Assembly: GCA_964610885.1 (NCBI GenBank)
Contig: CAZSWR010000012.1
Coordinates: 1 to 54,617, forward strand
Length of the DNA stretch: 54,617 nt
Direction: 5' to 3'
Origin: CAZSWR01 sp964610885
Lineage (GTDB): Bacteria > Bacteroidota > Ignavibacteria > Kapaibacteriales > UBA2268
Below are positions 16,253 to 25,699 of this stretch, piece by piece. Each line of letters begins with the position of its first letter. The first letter of the stretch is position 1. A program made the translations under genes and the position numbers. The notes beneath the pieces were generated by a model. The model was not told the origin of the DNA, searched no databases, and worked only from the letters and a program-made list of their open reading frames with translations.

Positions 16253-18310
16253 ATGGCCCAAGACGCTCCCAACCTGTTTGATTTCGATCCGACCAACAAA
16301 AGGATCGAATTCCTGCGCCACCGCATCTCTGAATGCGACACGGCATACTACGTGAACGCCGAGCCACTGATTTCCGACTTTGAATACGACCAGCTCTTTG
16401 CCGAGCTGCAAGCATTGGAACGAGACAATCCGCACCTTGCCTCTCCCCTTTCGCCCACGCAGCGCGTCAGCGGATCGCCGCTTAGCGAATTTGAATCCGT
16501 CGAACACGCACGGCCCATGCTCTCGCTGGCAAACACGTACAGCCAAGGGGAAATCGCCGGTTTCCTCGAGCGCGTCCGTTCCGGCCTCGAAGGCAACGAT
16601 TCGGAATTTGTTGCCGAGTTGAAATACGATGGAGTAGCGCTCAGCCTGACGTACCGATCCGGCAAACTCGCTCTGGCGGCCACTCGCGGGGACGGCACTC
16701 GCGGGGACAATATCACAGCCAACGCCCGGACAATCAAGCATATTCCTCTCGAAGCGAACAAAGTGCAGTACAAAGGCAAGGCGATTACGGATTTCGAAGT
16801 GCGTGGCGAGGTGTACCTCGACGAAGCTGATTTCCTCCGAATCAATGAATTGCGTTCGGAAAAGGGCGAAAAAACTTTTGCTAATCCGCGGAACTTGACC
16901 GCCGGAACGCTTAAATTACTCGATCCGAAGACAGTCGCCCAGCGCCCTCTGAAATTCGTTTGCTACAAAATCGACGCGGATGGTGTACGAATTGATTCGC
17001 ACATCGAATCACTCGAAATCATAAGCCAGTTGGGTCTGCCGGCGCCTCCGTACTACAAGCTCTGCCGCGGAGAAGCCGAAATATTCGATTTCATCAACTA
17101 TTGGCAAACCCAGAGGAACCAGCTTCCATTCCAGATCGACGGCATCGTGATTAAAGTTAATTCAATCAGGCAGCAAGAGGATTTGGGCCAGGTGGCCAGG
17201 TCGCCGCGTTGGGCTGTCGCCTTCAAATACTCGGCAGAGCAAGCAACCACGTTACTGAAATCGATTACAATCCAAGTGGGCCGCACAGGAGCCGCGACGC
17301 CAGTGGCAGAACTTGAGCCTGTGCCGCTTGCCGGATCCACCATCAGCCGCGCCACGCTGCACAACGAAGATTACATTCGAGAATTGGACATTCGTCCGGG
17401 CGATACAGTGATTGTCGAGAAGGGCGGCGAAGTTATTCCAAAGGTCTCCGGCGTGGTATTGGAAAAGCGTCCCGAAGGACTTCCGCCATATTCATTCCCC
17501 AAGTATTGCTCGTGCCCGGTTTCTGCCGAACTGACGCGCCCCGAGGGCGAAGCCAACCACTATTGCGACCATCCCGAATGCCCTTGGCAGATACGCCGCC
17601 GATTGGAACACTTCGCGTCGAGGAACGCAATGAACATCGAGGGATTGGGCGAAAAGGCCGTTGAAACATTCGTTGAGCGCGGGCTGCTCCGCACCGTCGC
17701 CGATATTTACCACTTGAAAGACAAACGCTTCGAAATAGCGCAAATGGACGGCCGAGGCGAAAAAAGTACCGACAAATTGCTAACGTCGATCGAAGAAAGC
17801 AAATCGAGGGATTTCTCGCGTTTCCTTTTCGCCATCGGTATTAGGTTCATCGGCGAAGGAGCCGCAAAAATCCTCGCTAAAAATTTCAATGATTTGAATG
17901 AACTAATGTCGGCAGACATCGCAAAGCTGACGTCGATACGCGAAATCGGTTCCAAAATGGCCGAATCTATAATAGAATTCTTCGGAAACGAAAAGGAAAT
18001 TGCAATAATCAATTCACTGATCGAATCGGGAGTGAATACCGCCAGTACCGAAATGCCCGATGGCTCCGCTTGGGCGCCGTTTTCGGGCCAAACATTCGTC
18101 CTGACCGGCGAACTGGCCAAGTACCCACGCGCCAAGGCCAAAGAAATCATCGAACAGCTCGGCGGCAAGGTTAGCGGCTCGGTCAGCAAAAAAACTAATT
18201 TCGTGCTCGCAGGCTCAAGCTCCGGCAGCAAGCTCGACAAAGCAATCGAACTTGGAATCAGGATCATCAGCGAAGAAGATTTCGACAACATGATTAAAAT
18301 GGACAATTAA
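16253..18310 (+). CDS. ligA: NAD-dependent DNA ligase
   Basis: 685 residues with the full LigA layout: N-terminal Ia domain with YxxxxP...DFEYD, adenylation domain with K124 in ELKYDGVA, OB fold, zinc finger, helix-hairpin-helix region (~460-590) and BRCT domain (~608-680). It seals nicks in replication and repair using NAD. The zinc finger is unusual: the first pair reads C419-S-C421-P-V-S424 where CPxC is expected, while C438 and C443 are normal. Zinc may be held by a C-x-C pair. The stop lies close before the following lipoprotein gene. Confidence 0.97.
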   Translation: MAQDAPNLFDFDPTNKRIEFLRHRISECDTAYYVNAEPLISDFEYDQLFAELQALERDNPHLASPLSPTQRVSGSPLSEFESVEHARPMLSLANTYSQGEIAGFLERVRSGLEGNDSEFVAELKYDGVALSLTYRSGKLALAATRGDGTRGDNITANARTIKHIPLEANKVQYKGKAITDFEVRGEVYLDEADFLRINELRSEKGEKTFANPRNLTAGTLKLLDPKTVAQRPLKFVCYKIDADGVRIDSHIESLEIISQLGLPAPPYYKLCRGEAEIFDFINYWQTQRNQLPFQIDGIVIKVNSIRQQEDLGQVARSPRWAVAFKYSAEQATTLLKSITIQVGRTGAATPVAELEPVPLAGSTISRATLHNEDYIRELDIRPGDTVIVEKGGEVIPKVSGVVLEKRPEGLPPYSFPKYCSCPVSAELTRPEGEANHYCDHPECPWQIRRRLEHFASRNAMNIEGLGEKAVETFVERGLLRTVADIYHLKDKRFEIAQMDGRGEKSTDKLLTSIEESKSRDFSRFLFAIGIRFIGEGAAKILAKNFNDLNELMSADIAKLTSIREIGSKMAESIIEFFGNEKEIAIINSLIESGVNTASTEMPDGSAWAPFSGQTFVLTGELAKYPRAKAKEIIEQLGGKVSGSVSKKTNFVLAGSSSGSKLDKAIELGIRIISEEDFDNMIKMDN

Positions 18311-18338
18311 CTATATGCAATTATTTGAGATAAATCAC

Positions 18339-19472
18339 ATGAAAATTTTGAAATTACTAATTATTTTCCTGGCGATTGCCAGCGTTGCGCTCGCCAGCGT
18401 TTCGTGTAGCAAAAAATACTCCGAACCCAAGCCGACGAACAAGTTCCCGGACGAAATGCAGGCCGATGTGGAAAGAATTACTAACGACAACCTGATGAGG
18501 AACCAAGTCCCCGGGGCAATCGTCGGAATTTGGCAGGATGACTACGAACCCATCATCGCCGCTTGCGGATTCTCGAACATACACACTTCCGATCCGATGA
18601 AGCCGGACATGCACTTCCGCATCGGTGAAATCACGCGCACATTCACTGCAACAGCGATATTGCAACAGATGGACGACAAAAAGCTGGACCTTACATACAA
18701 ATTGAAAGATTTCTATTCCGAGTTCCGCAATTCCGATACAATCACAATCAAACAATTGCTCAACGGCACTTCCGGACTGCACGATTTCGCCTACGACACA
18801 TCGCTCCCCCACGCTTGGATAAAGAATACAATCCGCAAATGGGACATGCAGGACTATATCGATGCCTCGCTCCTTTGCCAGCCAGATTTCGCTCCGGGAA
18901 CCACATTCCACAACACAGACATTGCATACAATCTGCTCGGAATGGTCGTCGAACGCCTCAGCGAGAAGAAACTCTACAAATACTTCCAGAAGAAATTCTT
19001 CGACGAATTGGATATGAAAAACACCTACCTTTCCGATTCGACTGGCATTGAATCGCCGTTTGCGCATGGCTATACGCGCAATCCTTCGACCGCCGCGCTC
19101 GAGGAAGCTACTTTTATCAACCCATCAGCCCTTTGGGCCTCCGGCAGTATTGTATCGAACATGTCGGACCTGCACAGATGGATCCGAAGCGTCGGCCAGG
19201 GCACATTCCTGAAGCCCGAAACCCACGCTGCAATGTTGGATTTCTCCGATTCGAAATCAATTCGTTGCGTCTATGGCCTCGGTATCGAAAAGGTTAAATC
19301 GCTTATCGGCCATAGCGGCAACGTCCCGGGATTCAATACAGTTGCGTATTATTACCCGGACAAAAAAGTTACTATTATCGTCATGGTGAACCTTTCCGAC
19401 GGCATTAATCAATACGCGCAGGAAATTGCCTTCGATATAATTAATAAATACTTCCCCGAAGCGTTGAAGTAA
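18339..19472 (+). CDS. Beta-lactamase-fold lipoprotein, catalytic residues lost
   Basis: 377 residues with the serine beta-lactamase/class C (S12) fold and an N-terminal export signal ending in Cys23 (lipoprotein-like). The active-site motifs are changed. SxxK is E97-I-T-R100 in FRIGEITRTFTA (GAA at 18627, CGC at 18636), YxN is F190-H-N192, and only the third motif H325-S-G remains. The rest of the fold, including LLNGTSGL and the GHSGNVPGF region, is well kept, so this looks like a selected pseudoenzyme rather than a decaying gene. It follows ligA closely on the same strand. A binding or scaffold role at the envelope is inferred. Confidence 0.85.
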   Translation: MKILKLLIIFLAIASVALASVSCSKKYSEPKPTNKFPDEMQADVERITNDNLMRNQVPGAIVGIWQDDYEPIIAACGFSNIHTSDPMKPDMHFRIGEITRTFTATAILQQMDDKKLDLTYKLKDFYSEFRNSDTITIKQLLNGTSGLHDFAYDTSLPHAWIKNTIRKWDMQDYIDASLLCQPDFAPGTTFHNTDIAYNLLGMVVERLSEKKLYKYFQKKFFDELDMKNTYLSDSTGIESPFAHGYTRNPSTAALEEATFINPSALWASGSIVSNMSDLHRWIRSVGQGTFLKPETHAAMLDFSDSKSIRCVYGLGIEKVKSLIGHSGNVPGFNTVAYYYPDKKVTIIVMVNLSDGINQYAQEIAFDIINKYFPEALK

Positions 19473-19547
19473 GGGTATAGGGTATTTGGTATTGGGTAAG
19501 TCTTTGATAAGCCTCAGTGGGGCAATCCTACTGCCAAAGTTGCAGTA

Positions 19548-19706
19548 ACTCATTGAAATATCGACAAATCCCCCAACCCACTTTGTCAAAGGGGGACAAA
19601 GAAAATATTAGTGTAAGACACTGATAATAATAGAGATAGTGTAATGCTCGAACCCACGGGTTAATATGTGGGATGGCTGATCAAGACTATTTCAACAGGC
19701 TCCTAA
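19548..19706 (+). repeat. ~155-bp dispersed repeat B, copy 1
   Basis: Starts ACTCATTGAAATATCG.CAAATCCCCCAACCC, continues with a CCCC..TTTGTCAA.GGGGG hairpin and ACTGATAAT...TTAGAGATAG-type text, and ends CTATTTCAACAGGCTC.TAA. It aligns along its whole length with 32545-32700, and its 3' part with 39797-39848. No coding potential. It fills most of the 310-base gap between the pseudoenzyme gene and radA. Confidence 0.85.
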
Positions 19707-19782
19707 GAGAGCTTCACTACCCAGAAAAATGTGTATTTTGCATTCGGCCAACGGTGCGTTTCGATAATGGAGATAAACACAA

Positions 19783-21135
19783 ATGAAACAAAAGATACAA
19801 TACGTATGCCGCGAATGCGGAGCAACCTCGCCGAAATGGTCGGGAAAGTGCTACCAATGCGGCGCATGGGATTCGTTGGTCGAGGAGGTCGCTGCGGACC
19901 CACGCCGTTCGACGAAGGTTAAAACCGTTGCGGTTAATTCCAAGATTGTCCGGCTGAACGAACTCGACACAACAGCCGAGATACGGATGAAAACAGATAT
20001 CGAAGAGCTTGACCGAGTGCTCGGCGGAGGGATCATTCCGGGTTCGATTATTTTGGTTGGCGGCGACCCCGGCATCGGGAAGTCCACTCTGATGCTCCAG
20101 ATGTGCTCCGGCCTCGGAGTGTATTCGCCTCTGTATATCACAGGCGAGGAGTCTCTCCAGCAAATCAAATATCGCTCCGAACGCTTGGCGGGCATTCCCG
20201 AAGACCTGATGCTGATGAGCGAAACCAATATCGAGACCATCAACACAGCCATACTCGCCAGCGATTGCCAATTGGCCATTGTGGATTCCATCCAATCGGT
20301 CTATTCCGACAGAATCGACGCTACGCCCGGAAGCGTGGCCCAAGTACGCGAATCGGCTGCACTGCTGATGCAAACCGCTAAGCAATCCGGCAAACCGATA
20401 TTCCTTATTGGCCACGTTACCAAAGAGGGCGTAATTGCCGGGCCGAAAATATTGGAACACTTGGTCGATACGGTTTTGCAATTCGAAGGCGACAAGACAT
20501 ACTCATACCGAATCCTTCGCTCGCAGAAGAACCGTTACGGCTCCACGAACGAAATCGGAATATTCGACATGGACGAATCAGGGCTTCGCGAAGTAAAGAA
20601 TCCATCAGAATTCTTCCTGGCCAAGCGCCGCCACGACGATTCGGGCGTGGGCATTGTGGCCGCCATCGAGGGTTCGCGCCCCATTTTGCTTGAAGTGCAG
20701 GCTCTCGTTTCGCCGTCGGGCTATGCCGTGCCGCAAAGGGCCACGACAGGCTTCGACGCCCGCCGATTGAACATGTTGCTCGCTGTTTTGGAGAAGAGGC
20801 TCGGCGAAAAACTTCGCGCCCAGGACGTGTTCGTCAATATTGCCGGTGGAGTCTATATGAACGACCCATCGGTGGATTTGGGACTGGCAGCGGCATTGGT
20901 CAGCTCGCTTCGAGACGTGCCGCTGGACCCGAAAACCGTTATCGTTGGGGAAATCGGCCTCACAGGCGAGGTTCGCCCAGTTTCGCAAATCGACCAACGA
21001 ATCCACGAAGCCGAAAAACTCGGTTTCGAGCGGATGCTGGTTCCTGCGCTGAACATGCGGAAACTTACCGGCAAATATTCAATCGAGATCGTCCCCGTCG
21101 AAAGACTGTCGCTCGCGTTTGCAAAACTGTTTTGA
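19783..21135 (+). CDS. radA: DNA repair protein RadA
   Basis: 450 residues, standard length. It helps branch migration in recombinational repair. The N-terminal four-cysteine zinc finger (YVCRECG...GKCYQCGAW), the Walker A GGDPGIGKST, the RadA signature KNRYGSTNEIGIF and the Lon-like C-terminal domain (~300-450, with DPSVDLGLAAAL and GEIGLTGEVRPV) are all present. GGAG lies 11 bases before the ATG. It is convergent with the SDR gene, only 8 bases apart. Confidence 0.98.
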   Translation: MKQKIQYVCRECGATSPKWSGKCYQCGAWDSLVEEVAADPRRSTKVKTVAVNSKIVRLNELDTTAEIRMKTDIEELDRVLGGGIIPGSIILVGGDPGIGKSTLMLQMCSGLGVYSPLYITGEESLQQIKYRSERLAGIPEDLMLMSETNIETINTAILASDCQLAIVDSIQSVYSDRIDATPGSVAQVRESAALLMQTAKQSGKPIFLIGHVTKEGVIAGPKILEHLVDTVLQFEGDKTYSYRILRSQKNRYGSTNEIGIFDMDESGLREVKNPSEFFLAKRRHDDSGVGIVAAIEGSRPILLEVQALVSPSGYAVPQRATTGFDARRLNMLLAVLEKRLGEKLRAQDVFVNIAGGVYMNDPSVDLGLAAALVSSLRDVPLDPKTVIVGEIGLTGEVRPVSQIDQRIHEAEKLGFERMLVPALNMRKLTGKYSIEIVPVERLSLAFAKLF

Positions 21136-21143
21136 TTTATCAA

Positions 21144-21863
21144 CTAAAAATCACCACACTGGGGCCGTACGATAATCTCTTCAACGTGCAATCTCGGATT
21201 CAGTGCGGATCGCATTGCGTCCAAAACAACCGATGCGACGTCCTCGGGCTGCATCATCGATGAACGGAGTTTTTCGCGATTCTCCGGGCTCCAAATATCC
21301 GTTTCGGTGGCGCCGGGCAATACATCAATTACCTTTATGCCTTTCTTGCTGGTTTCGGCCCTGAGCACGCGGCTCATCGTCAGGAATGCAGATTTGCTCG
21401 CCGCGTAAAGAGAATTGTACGGGAATGTCTTGATTGATGAAACTGAATTGATATTGACAATCACTCCGCATTCACGCTCGAGCATTTCGGGCAGCACTGC
21501 CTTGATCAGCGAGAATGGCCCGAAGACGTTCACATTGAAAATATCGTTGTAATCCTCCGCCGTGAATACTTTCATCGGCTTGAAGCGGGCAATGCCTGCA
21601 CAATTCACGACGAAATCAATCCGGCCGAAGGGCAGCAAACGCTCCCGAAGCTGTTCGATATCATTTTGAATGGCGAAATCGACCGTAAGCGTACCTGCAA
21701 TGGCCTGGCCGATCTGTGATTTGATTGTATTCAGCGATTCTTCGCTCCTTGCGCAAAGGATTAGTTTTGCTCCGGCCTGGGCGGCGAGTGTTACGATTGC
21801 GGCTCCGATTCCGCGCGATGCACCGCTTATCAATACTGTTTTATTCTTAAAAAAATCTTCCAT
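21144..21863 (-). CDS. Short-chain dehydrogenase/reductase
   Basis: 239 residues of the classical SDR family. The nucleotide-binding SGASRGIG (residues ~14-21), NNAG-equivalent VNCAGIA, a serine at ~141 (NINSVSS) and YAASK (~154-158) are complete. The C-terminus LHVEEIIVRPQCGDF resembles the YdfG/3-oxoacyl reductase group that reduces carbonyls with NADPH. The substrate is not readable. It is divergent from folC across a 73-base gap. Confidence 0.88.
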   Translation of the reverse strand: MEDFFKNKTVLISGASRGIGAAIVTLAAQAGAKLILCARSEESLNTIKSQIGQAIAGTLTVDFAIQNDIEQLRERLLPFGRIDFVVNCAGIARFKPMKVFTAEDYNDIFNVNVFGPFSLIKAVLPEMLERECGVIVNINSVSSIKTFPYNSLYAASKSAFLTMSRVLRAETSKKGIKVIDVLPGATETDIWSPENREKLRSSMMQPEDVASVVLDAMRSALNPRLHVEEIIVRPQCGDF

Positions 21864-21936
21864 GTCAATAATTCAATTGTTTTTAATTTAGTATTTAATT
21901 CTTTTTCAAATTAAGAAAAAGAGAGCAGTAAGCAAA

Positions 21937-23229
21937 ATGAACTTGAGAAAAGAAAAAATACTTCAGAAACTATACTCCTTGCTCCGTGGCAGCATCCACC
22001 CGGGCCTGGAGCGGATCACGGAAATGCTTCGCGCCACGGGCAATCCACACGAGCAATTCCCGTCGGCCCACATAGCCGGCACCAATGGCAAGGGTTCGGT
22101 TTCGTCTATAATTGCCTCGGTCGCGATGGAGAGCGGAGCAAAAACAGGTCTATACACCTCGCCACATATCTCTCAATTCGGCGAGCGGATTCGGATTAAT
22201 GGCCAAATGATCTCCGACGACGATTTGGTCCGCCTTGCCGAGATATACCTGCCATTTGCAGATTCGATTTCGGCAACATTTTTCGAGATAACCACAGCAA
22301 TGGCATTCAAATACTTCGCCGAAAACAAAGTGGATTTCGCCGTTATCGAAACCGGAATGGGCGGTCGGGCCGACGCAACGAACGCACTCGCCCCCTTCGC
22401 TTGCGCGCTTACGTCGATCAGCGTGGACCACTGCGAATACTTAGGAAATACAATCGAAGAGATTGCATACGAAAAGGCAGGAATAATCAAACCCAATTCG
22501 CCCTGCTTCGTTTCGGTGAATACTGAGGAAGTGATGCGTGTCGTTAGGGATTATTCGAAGAGTATCGGCGGGCAGATGCACTACGTTCCCGATTTGCTCA
22601 ATCCGCAAAGCATCCAGTTCAACAAAGATTTCACGACAACAATTCGCTTCGCTGACGCCCAAGGCAACGTATCAGAGTACCGCAATCCGCTCCCCGGGCG
22701 GCACCAATCGGAGAACCTCGCCTTAGCCCTTTCGGTTTGCGAGCGAATGGCTGAAGCGGGATATGTTTCCAGAGAGAAATTTCAGCTCGGGCTGAGCAAC
22801 CTGAAGAAGAATACGGGCCTCTTTGGCCGTGTGGAGTGCCTTCGGGCCGACCCGCCGCTTGTGTTGGACGTTTCGCACAACGCAGATGGATTGGCGGCTT
22901 TGGTGGACACAATTCGCCTGCATTCCGATTCGCAATTGCCGTGGAGGATTGTTTTTGCAGGAATGGCAGACAAAGACATCAAAGCCATGCTCGGGCAGCT
23001 ACTGCGTATTTCAAGGGAAATCTATATTCCTCAGCTACGAATCGAAAGGGCAATGCGAGCCGAAGCGATTGCCGAGCTGGCGCGGGAAGTTGGTTTCGAG
23101 AGTGTGTTGGTGTTCAGCGGAATGAGCGAAGCAGCATCGGAAGCCATTTCGGGTACGGCCGGAGTGCTTTTTGCCGGTTCGTTCCACGTGGTCGAGGAGG
23201 CCATGGAACCGCTCGGAATCTATTCCTGA
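21937..23229 (+). CDS. folC: Bifunctional folylpolyglutamate/dihydrofolate synthase
   Basis: 430 residues of the Mur ligase fold. The ATP-binding loop IAGTNGKGSVSS (~47-58), the TSPH block, IETGMGGRADATN and VLDVSHNADG are the family signatures. It adds glutamates to folates and makes dihydrofolate from dihydropteroate. Its last 10 bases overlap the end of the convergent acidic gene. Confidence 0.95.
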   Translation: MNLRKEKILQKLYSLLRGSIHPGLERITEMLRATGNPHEQFPSAHIAGTNGKGSVSSIIASVAMESGAKTGLYTSPHISQFGERIRINGQMISDDDLVRLAEIYLPFADSISATFFEITTAMAFKYFAENKVDFAVIETGMGGRADATNALAPFACALTSISVDHCEYLGNTIEEIAYEKAGIIKPNSPCFVSVNTEEVMRVVRDYSKSIGGQMHYVPDLLNPQSIQFNKDFTTTIRFADAQGNVSEYRNPLPGRHQSENLALALSVCERMAEAGYVSREKFQLGLSNLKKNTGLFGRVECLRADPPLVLDVSHNADGLAALVDTIRLHSDSQLPWRIVFAGMADKDIKAMLGQLLRISREIYIPQLRIERAMRAEAIAELAREVGFESVLVFSGMSEAASEAISGTAGVLFAGSFHVVEEAMEPLGIYS

Positions 23230-23891
23230 GAGTAGTATTCGTCCAGATCTGATTGTTCTTCTTCTTTGCCGTAATCGAGTTTGATAATTGTACGGTTGCC
23301 GCAATTGCACAGGACTTCGATGACAGATATTTCGCCATTTTCGTTGAGGTGAGTTATTATCTGCGAAGGCAGGGCGTGTTCGTCCGGCGCGAATCCGTGT
23401 ACGTCGTGAATCTCGATCGAATCATTTTTGTTTATGATATTGGTGGTTGGTATGACGTTGGGGTGCTTCAGCCCACGAGTCCTACCGCTGATCTTGCGGT
23501 ATTCGATGATGTCGCGGAAGTCTTTTTGCCTTTTTTCTTCTTCGGGAGTGTTTTCGTCCGACGATCCGAAATCGAATTTGAATGATTTCTTTTGGTGGGC
23601 GTCCTCGCTATAGTTCATTATGTCTTCCAACTCGAGGCGCTTGGGGCCGGACGATTCGCCTTCGTCGGAGTCATGTTTATCTCTATTTTCGAGTTCTTCT
23701 TCGCTGAGGTAATCAATCGTAGGTTTCGGATCCTCGAAATTGAAGTCGATAAATGGGTCTTCCTTTTTCTTAAGCTCTTCGTCGGAGAGCGAGACGACCA
23801 AGTCGTCCTTGTCGAACTGTTCGCCAAAAGGATTTTCTTCTTCGAAGCTCAGGTAATCGTCGAGCGCATTATCGTCAGTATTCATGCTCAT
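23220..23891 (-). CDS. Acidic cytoplasmic protein, unknown
   Basis: 223 residues with no signal peptide or membrane span. The first ~110 residues are rich in Asp/Glu and look disordered (runs such as DKDDLVVSLSDEELKKK). The last ~70 form an ordered domain with HDVHGF, a mostly beta stretch and LCNCGNRTIIKLDYG, in which the C-x-C could bind metal or form half a zinc ribbon. The end is again acidic. I do not recognise the family. It overlaps the folC stop tail-to-tail. Confidence 0.7.
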   Translation of the reverse strand: MSMNTDDNALDDYLSFEEENPFGEQFDKDDLVVSLSDEELKKKEDPFIDFNFEDPKPTIDYLSEEELENRDKHDSDEGESSGPKRLELEDIMNYSEDAHQKKSFKFDFGSSDENTPEEEKRQKDFRDIIEYRKISGRTRGLKHPNVIPTTNIINKNDSIEIHDVHGFAPDEHALPSQIITHLNENGEISVIEVLCNCGNRTIIKLDYGKEEEQSDLDEYYSQE

Positions 23892-24188
23892 AATGGTTAC
23901 TATTAATCAGCCTTTAAATCATTATTAAAGATTCGCAAGTTGAATCGATGAATTATCTTGTTAATATTCAATTGCTTACGAATCATTTCCGGCACCAGGC
24001 ACATATATCGGCCCAATACTAAGTCATTACCAACAATTTGTATGCCCGGAAATTAACCCTCGGAAGGCAACCAGTAAGAAACATCAAACAAGCGTTGCTT
24101 CAATATCTTTTTTGATGGGTAAGATACTTGAATAATAAATCTCACATTTGAGAAATACGAGATTTCCTCCTGGGCGAGAATGAGCAAA
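23892..24188. other. Gene-free spacer
   Basis: About 300 bases between two minus-strand genes. It is AT-rich, with no reading frame, RNA gene or repeat that I can support; its end carries the terminator at 24189-24226. Confidence 0.5.
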
Positions 24189-24226
24189 CAAAAAAGCGCT
24201 GCATTAAGAATCTAACGCAGCGCTTT
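24189..24226 (-). terminator. Strong hairpin terminator of the M20 gene
   Basis: AAAGCGCTGC (24193-24202) and GCAGCGCTTT (24217-24226) form a perfect 10-bp stem around a 14-base loop; the minus strand continues into TTTTTTG. Confidence 0.93.
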
Positions 24227-24249
24227 ATTGATTTGAAACGGAGCAAATG

Positions 24250-25617
24250 CTATTTTTTGTATTCTTTCAGGAATGTAGCAATTGCTTTGATTCCGCCGTA
24301 GTAGTTGTCCAGCGAGAAGTTTTCGTTCGGGGAGTGGATGTTGTCCGAAGGCAATCCGAAGCCGAGCAATACAGCCGGGGCATCGAGCACTTCCTGGAAG
24401 AGCACCACTATCGGAATCGAGCCGCCCTCGCGCATGAAGACCGGTTCGACGCCGAATGCTTTGCGCAGAGCCGATTGGGCAGTTTTCACGCCGGTGCTGT
24501 CGATTGGCGTCATAGCTGCATTGCCGCCGCCGAGCATTTCGAGTTTCAGCTTCATTGTGGGCGGTGTGAGCCTTTGCATGTGTGCTTCAATTTTCTTGAA
24601 AACGTCGTCAGGGTCTTGGTTCGGTACCAATCTGGTCGAGAATTTCGCATGAGCCTTCGAGGGAATAACGGTTTTCGAGCCGGCTCCGGTGTATCCGCCC
24701 CAGATACCGTTCAAATCGAACGAAGGACGCGCCCAGACGCGCTCGAGAGTTGTAAAACCAATCTCTCCGTTGACAGCTTTGATGTCGAGGTCTTTGCAAT
24801 ACTCTTCTTCGTTGTATGGCAGGCGTTTGAATGCGTCGCGTTCCTCTTGTGTGAGTTCGACGACGTCGTCGTAGAAGCCGGGGACAGTAATGCGGCCGTA
24901 TTTGTCGCGCATTTGCGTGATCATCCAGCAGAGCGTATTGATCGGATTGTCGATCGCGCCGCCAAACGTGCCCGAGTGTAGGTCGCGGTTGGGGCCTGTG
25001 AGTTCGAGTTCCATATAGGCCAGGCCGCGGAGGGCGTAGCAGATCGTGGGCAGCCCTTCGGCGAACCATTCAGTATCGGAAATAAGGACGACGTCGGCTG
25101 CGAGCAGTTTGGCATTTTCCTTGATGAAATCGTCCAAGTGCGAAACGGCAGCTTCTTCCTCGCCTTCGATGATAAACTTGACGTTCAGGGGCAATTTGCC
25201 CTCGGTTTTCATAATCGATTCGACTGCTTTCAGGTGGATAAAGAACTGGCCTTTGTCGTCTGCAGTGCCGCGAGCGATAATTTTACCGTTTTTGATTTGC
25301 GGCTCGAACGGGTCAGACTCCCACAATTCGACCGGATCGACCGGCTGGACGTCGTAGTGGCCATAGATAAGCACGGTTGGAGCGTCGGCGCCGGCGTGGA
25401 GCCAATCGCCATAAACGATAGGATGGCCGGGAGTCTTGAGAGCCTGGACGTTGTCGAAGCCAAGTTCTTTTATTTTATTAACGACCCAATCAGCGCATTT
25501 TGCTGTGTGTACGTTGTATTCCGGGTCGCTGGAAATGCTGGGTATCTTGAGCAATTCTACCAATTCGTCAGTGAACTTTTGTTTGTTACTGTCGATAAAG
25601 TTCCAAATTTTTTCCAT
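24250..25617 (-). CDS. M20-family dipeptidase
   Basis: 455 residues, usual length for M20 dipeptidases of the ArgE/DapE/CNDP-like group. The zinc site is visible in YGHYDVQPVDP, RGTADDKGQ and IEGEEEA, with LHSGTFGGA marking the lid region and a final HSPNENF. It splits dipeptides with two metal ions in the cytoplasm. There is no signal peptide. AAGAG lies before the ATG. The SnoaL-like gene upstream is separated by its own terminator, so this is probably a single-gene unit. Confidence 0.93.
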   Translation of the reverse strand: MEKIWNFIDSNKQKFTDELVELLKIPSISSDPEYNVHTAKCADWVVNKIKELGFDNVQALKTPGHPIVYGDWLHAGADAPTVLIYGHYDVQPVDPVELWESDPFEPQIKNGKIIARGTADDKGQFFIHLKAVESIMKTEGKLPLNVKFIIEGEEEAAVSHLDDFIKENAKLLAADVVLISDTEWFAEGLPTICYALRGLAYMELELTGPNRDLHSGTFGGAIDNPINTLCWMITQMRDKYGRITVPGFYDDVVELTQEERDAFKRLPYNEEEYCKDLDIKAVNGEIGFTTLERVWARPSFDLNGIWGGYTGAGSKTVIPSKAHAKFSTRLVPNQDPDDVFKKIEAHMQRLTPPTMKLKLEMLGGGNAAMTPIDSTGVKTAQSALRKAFGVEPVFMREGGSIPIVVLFQEVLDAPAVLLGFGLPSDNIHSPNENFSLDNYYGGIKAIATFLKEYKK

Positions 25618-25642
25618 GTCGTTACTCTTAAATTTAATAAAA

Positions 25643-25673
25643 GTAGTCCTTATCGTATGTCAATAAGGACTAC
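25643..25673 (-). terminator. Hairpin terminator of the SnoaL-like lipoprotein gene
   Basis: GTAGTCCTTAT and ATAAGGACTAC form a perfect 11-bp stem around a 9-base loop; the minus strand continues TTTTATT. Confidence 0.9.
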
Positions 25674-25699
25674 AACCCTGAAAAAAGCATATTAATTAA

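Noticed and set aside
24247..24981. 244-codon open frame on the plus strand
   Set aside because: Antisense to the M20 dipeptidase; no RBS and no known pattern.
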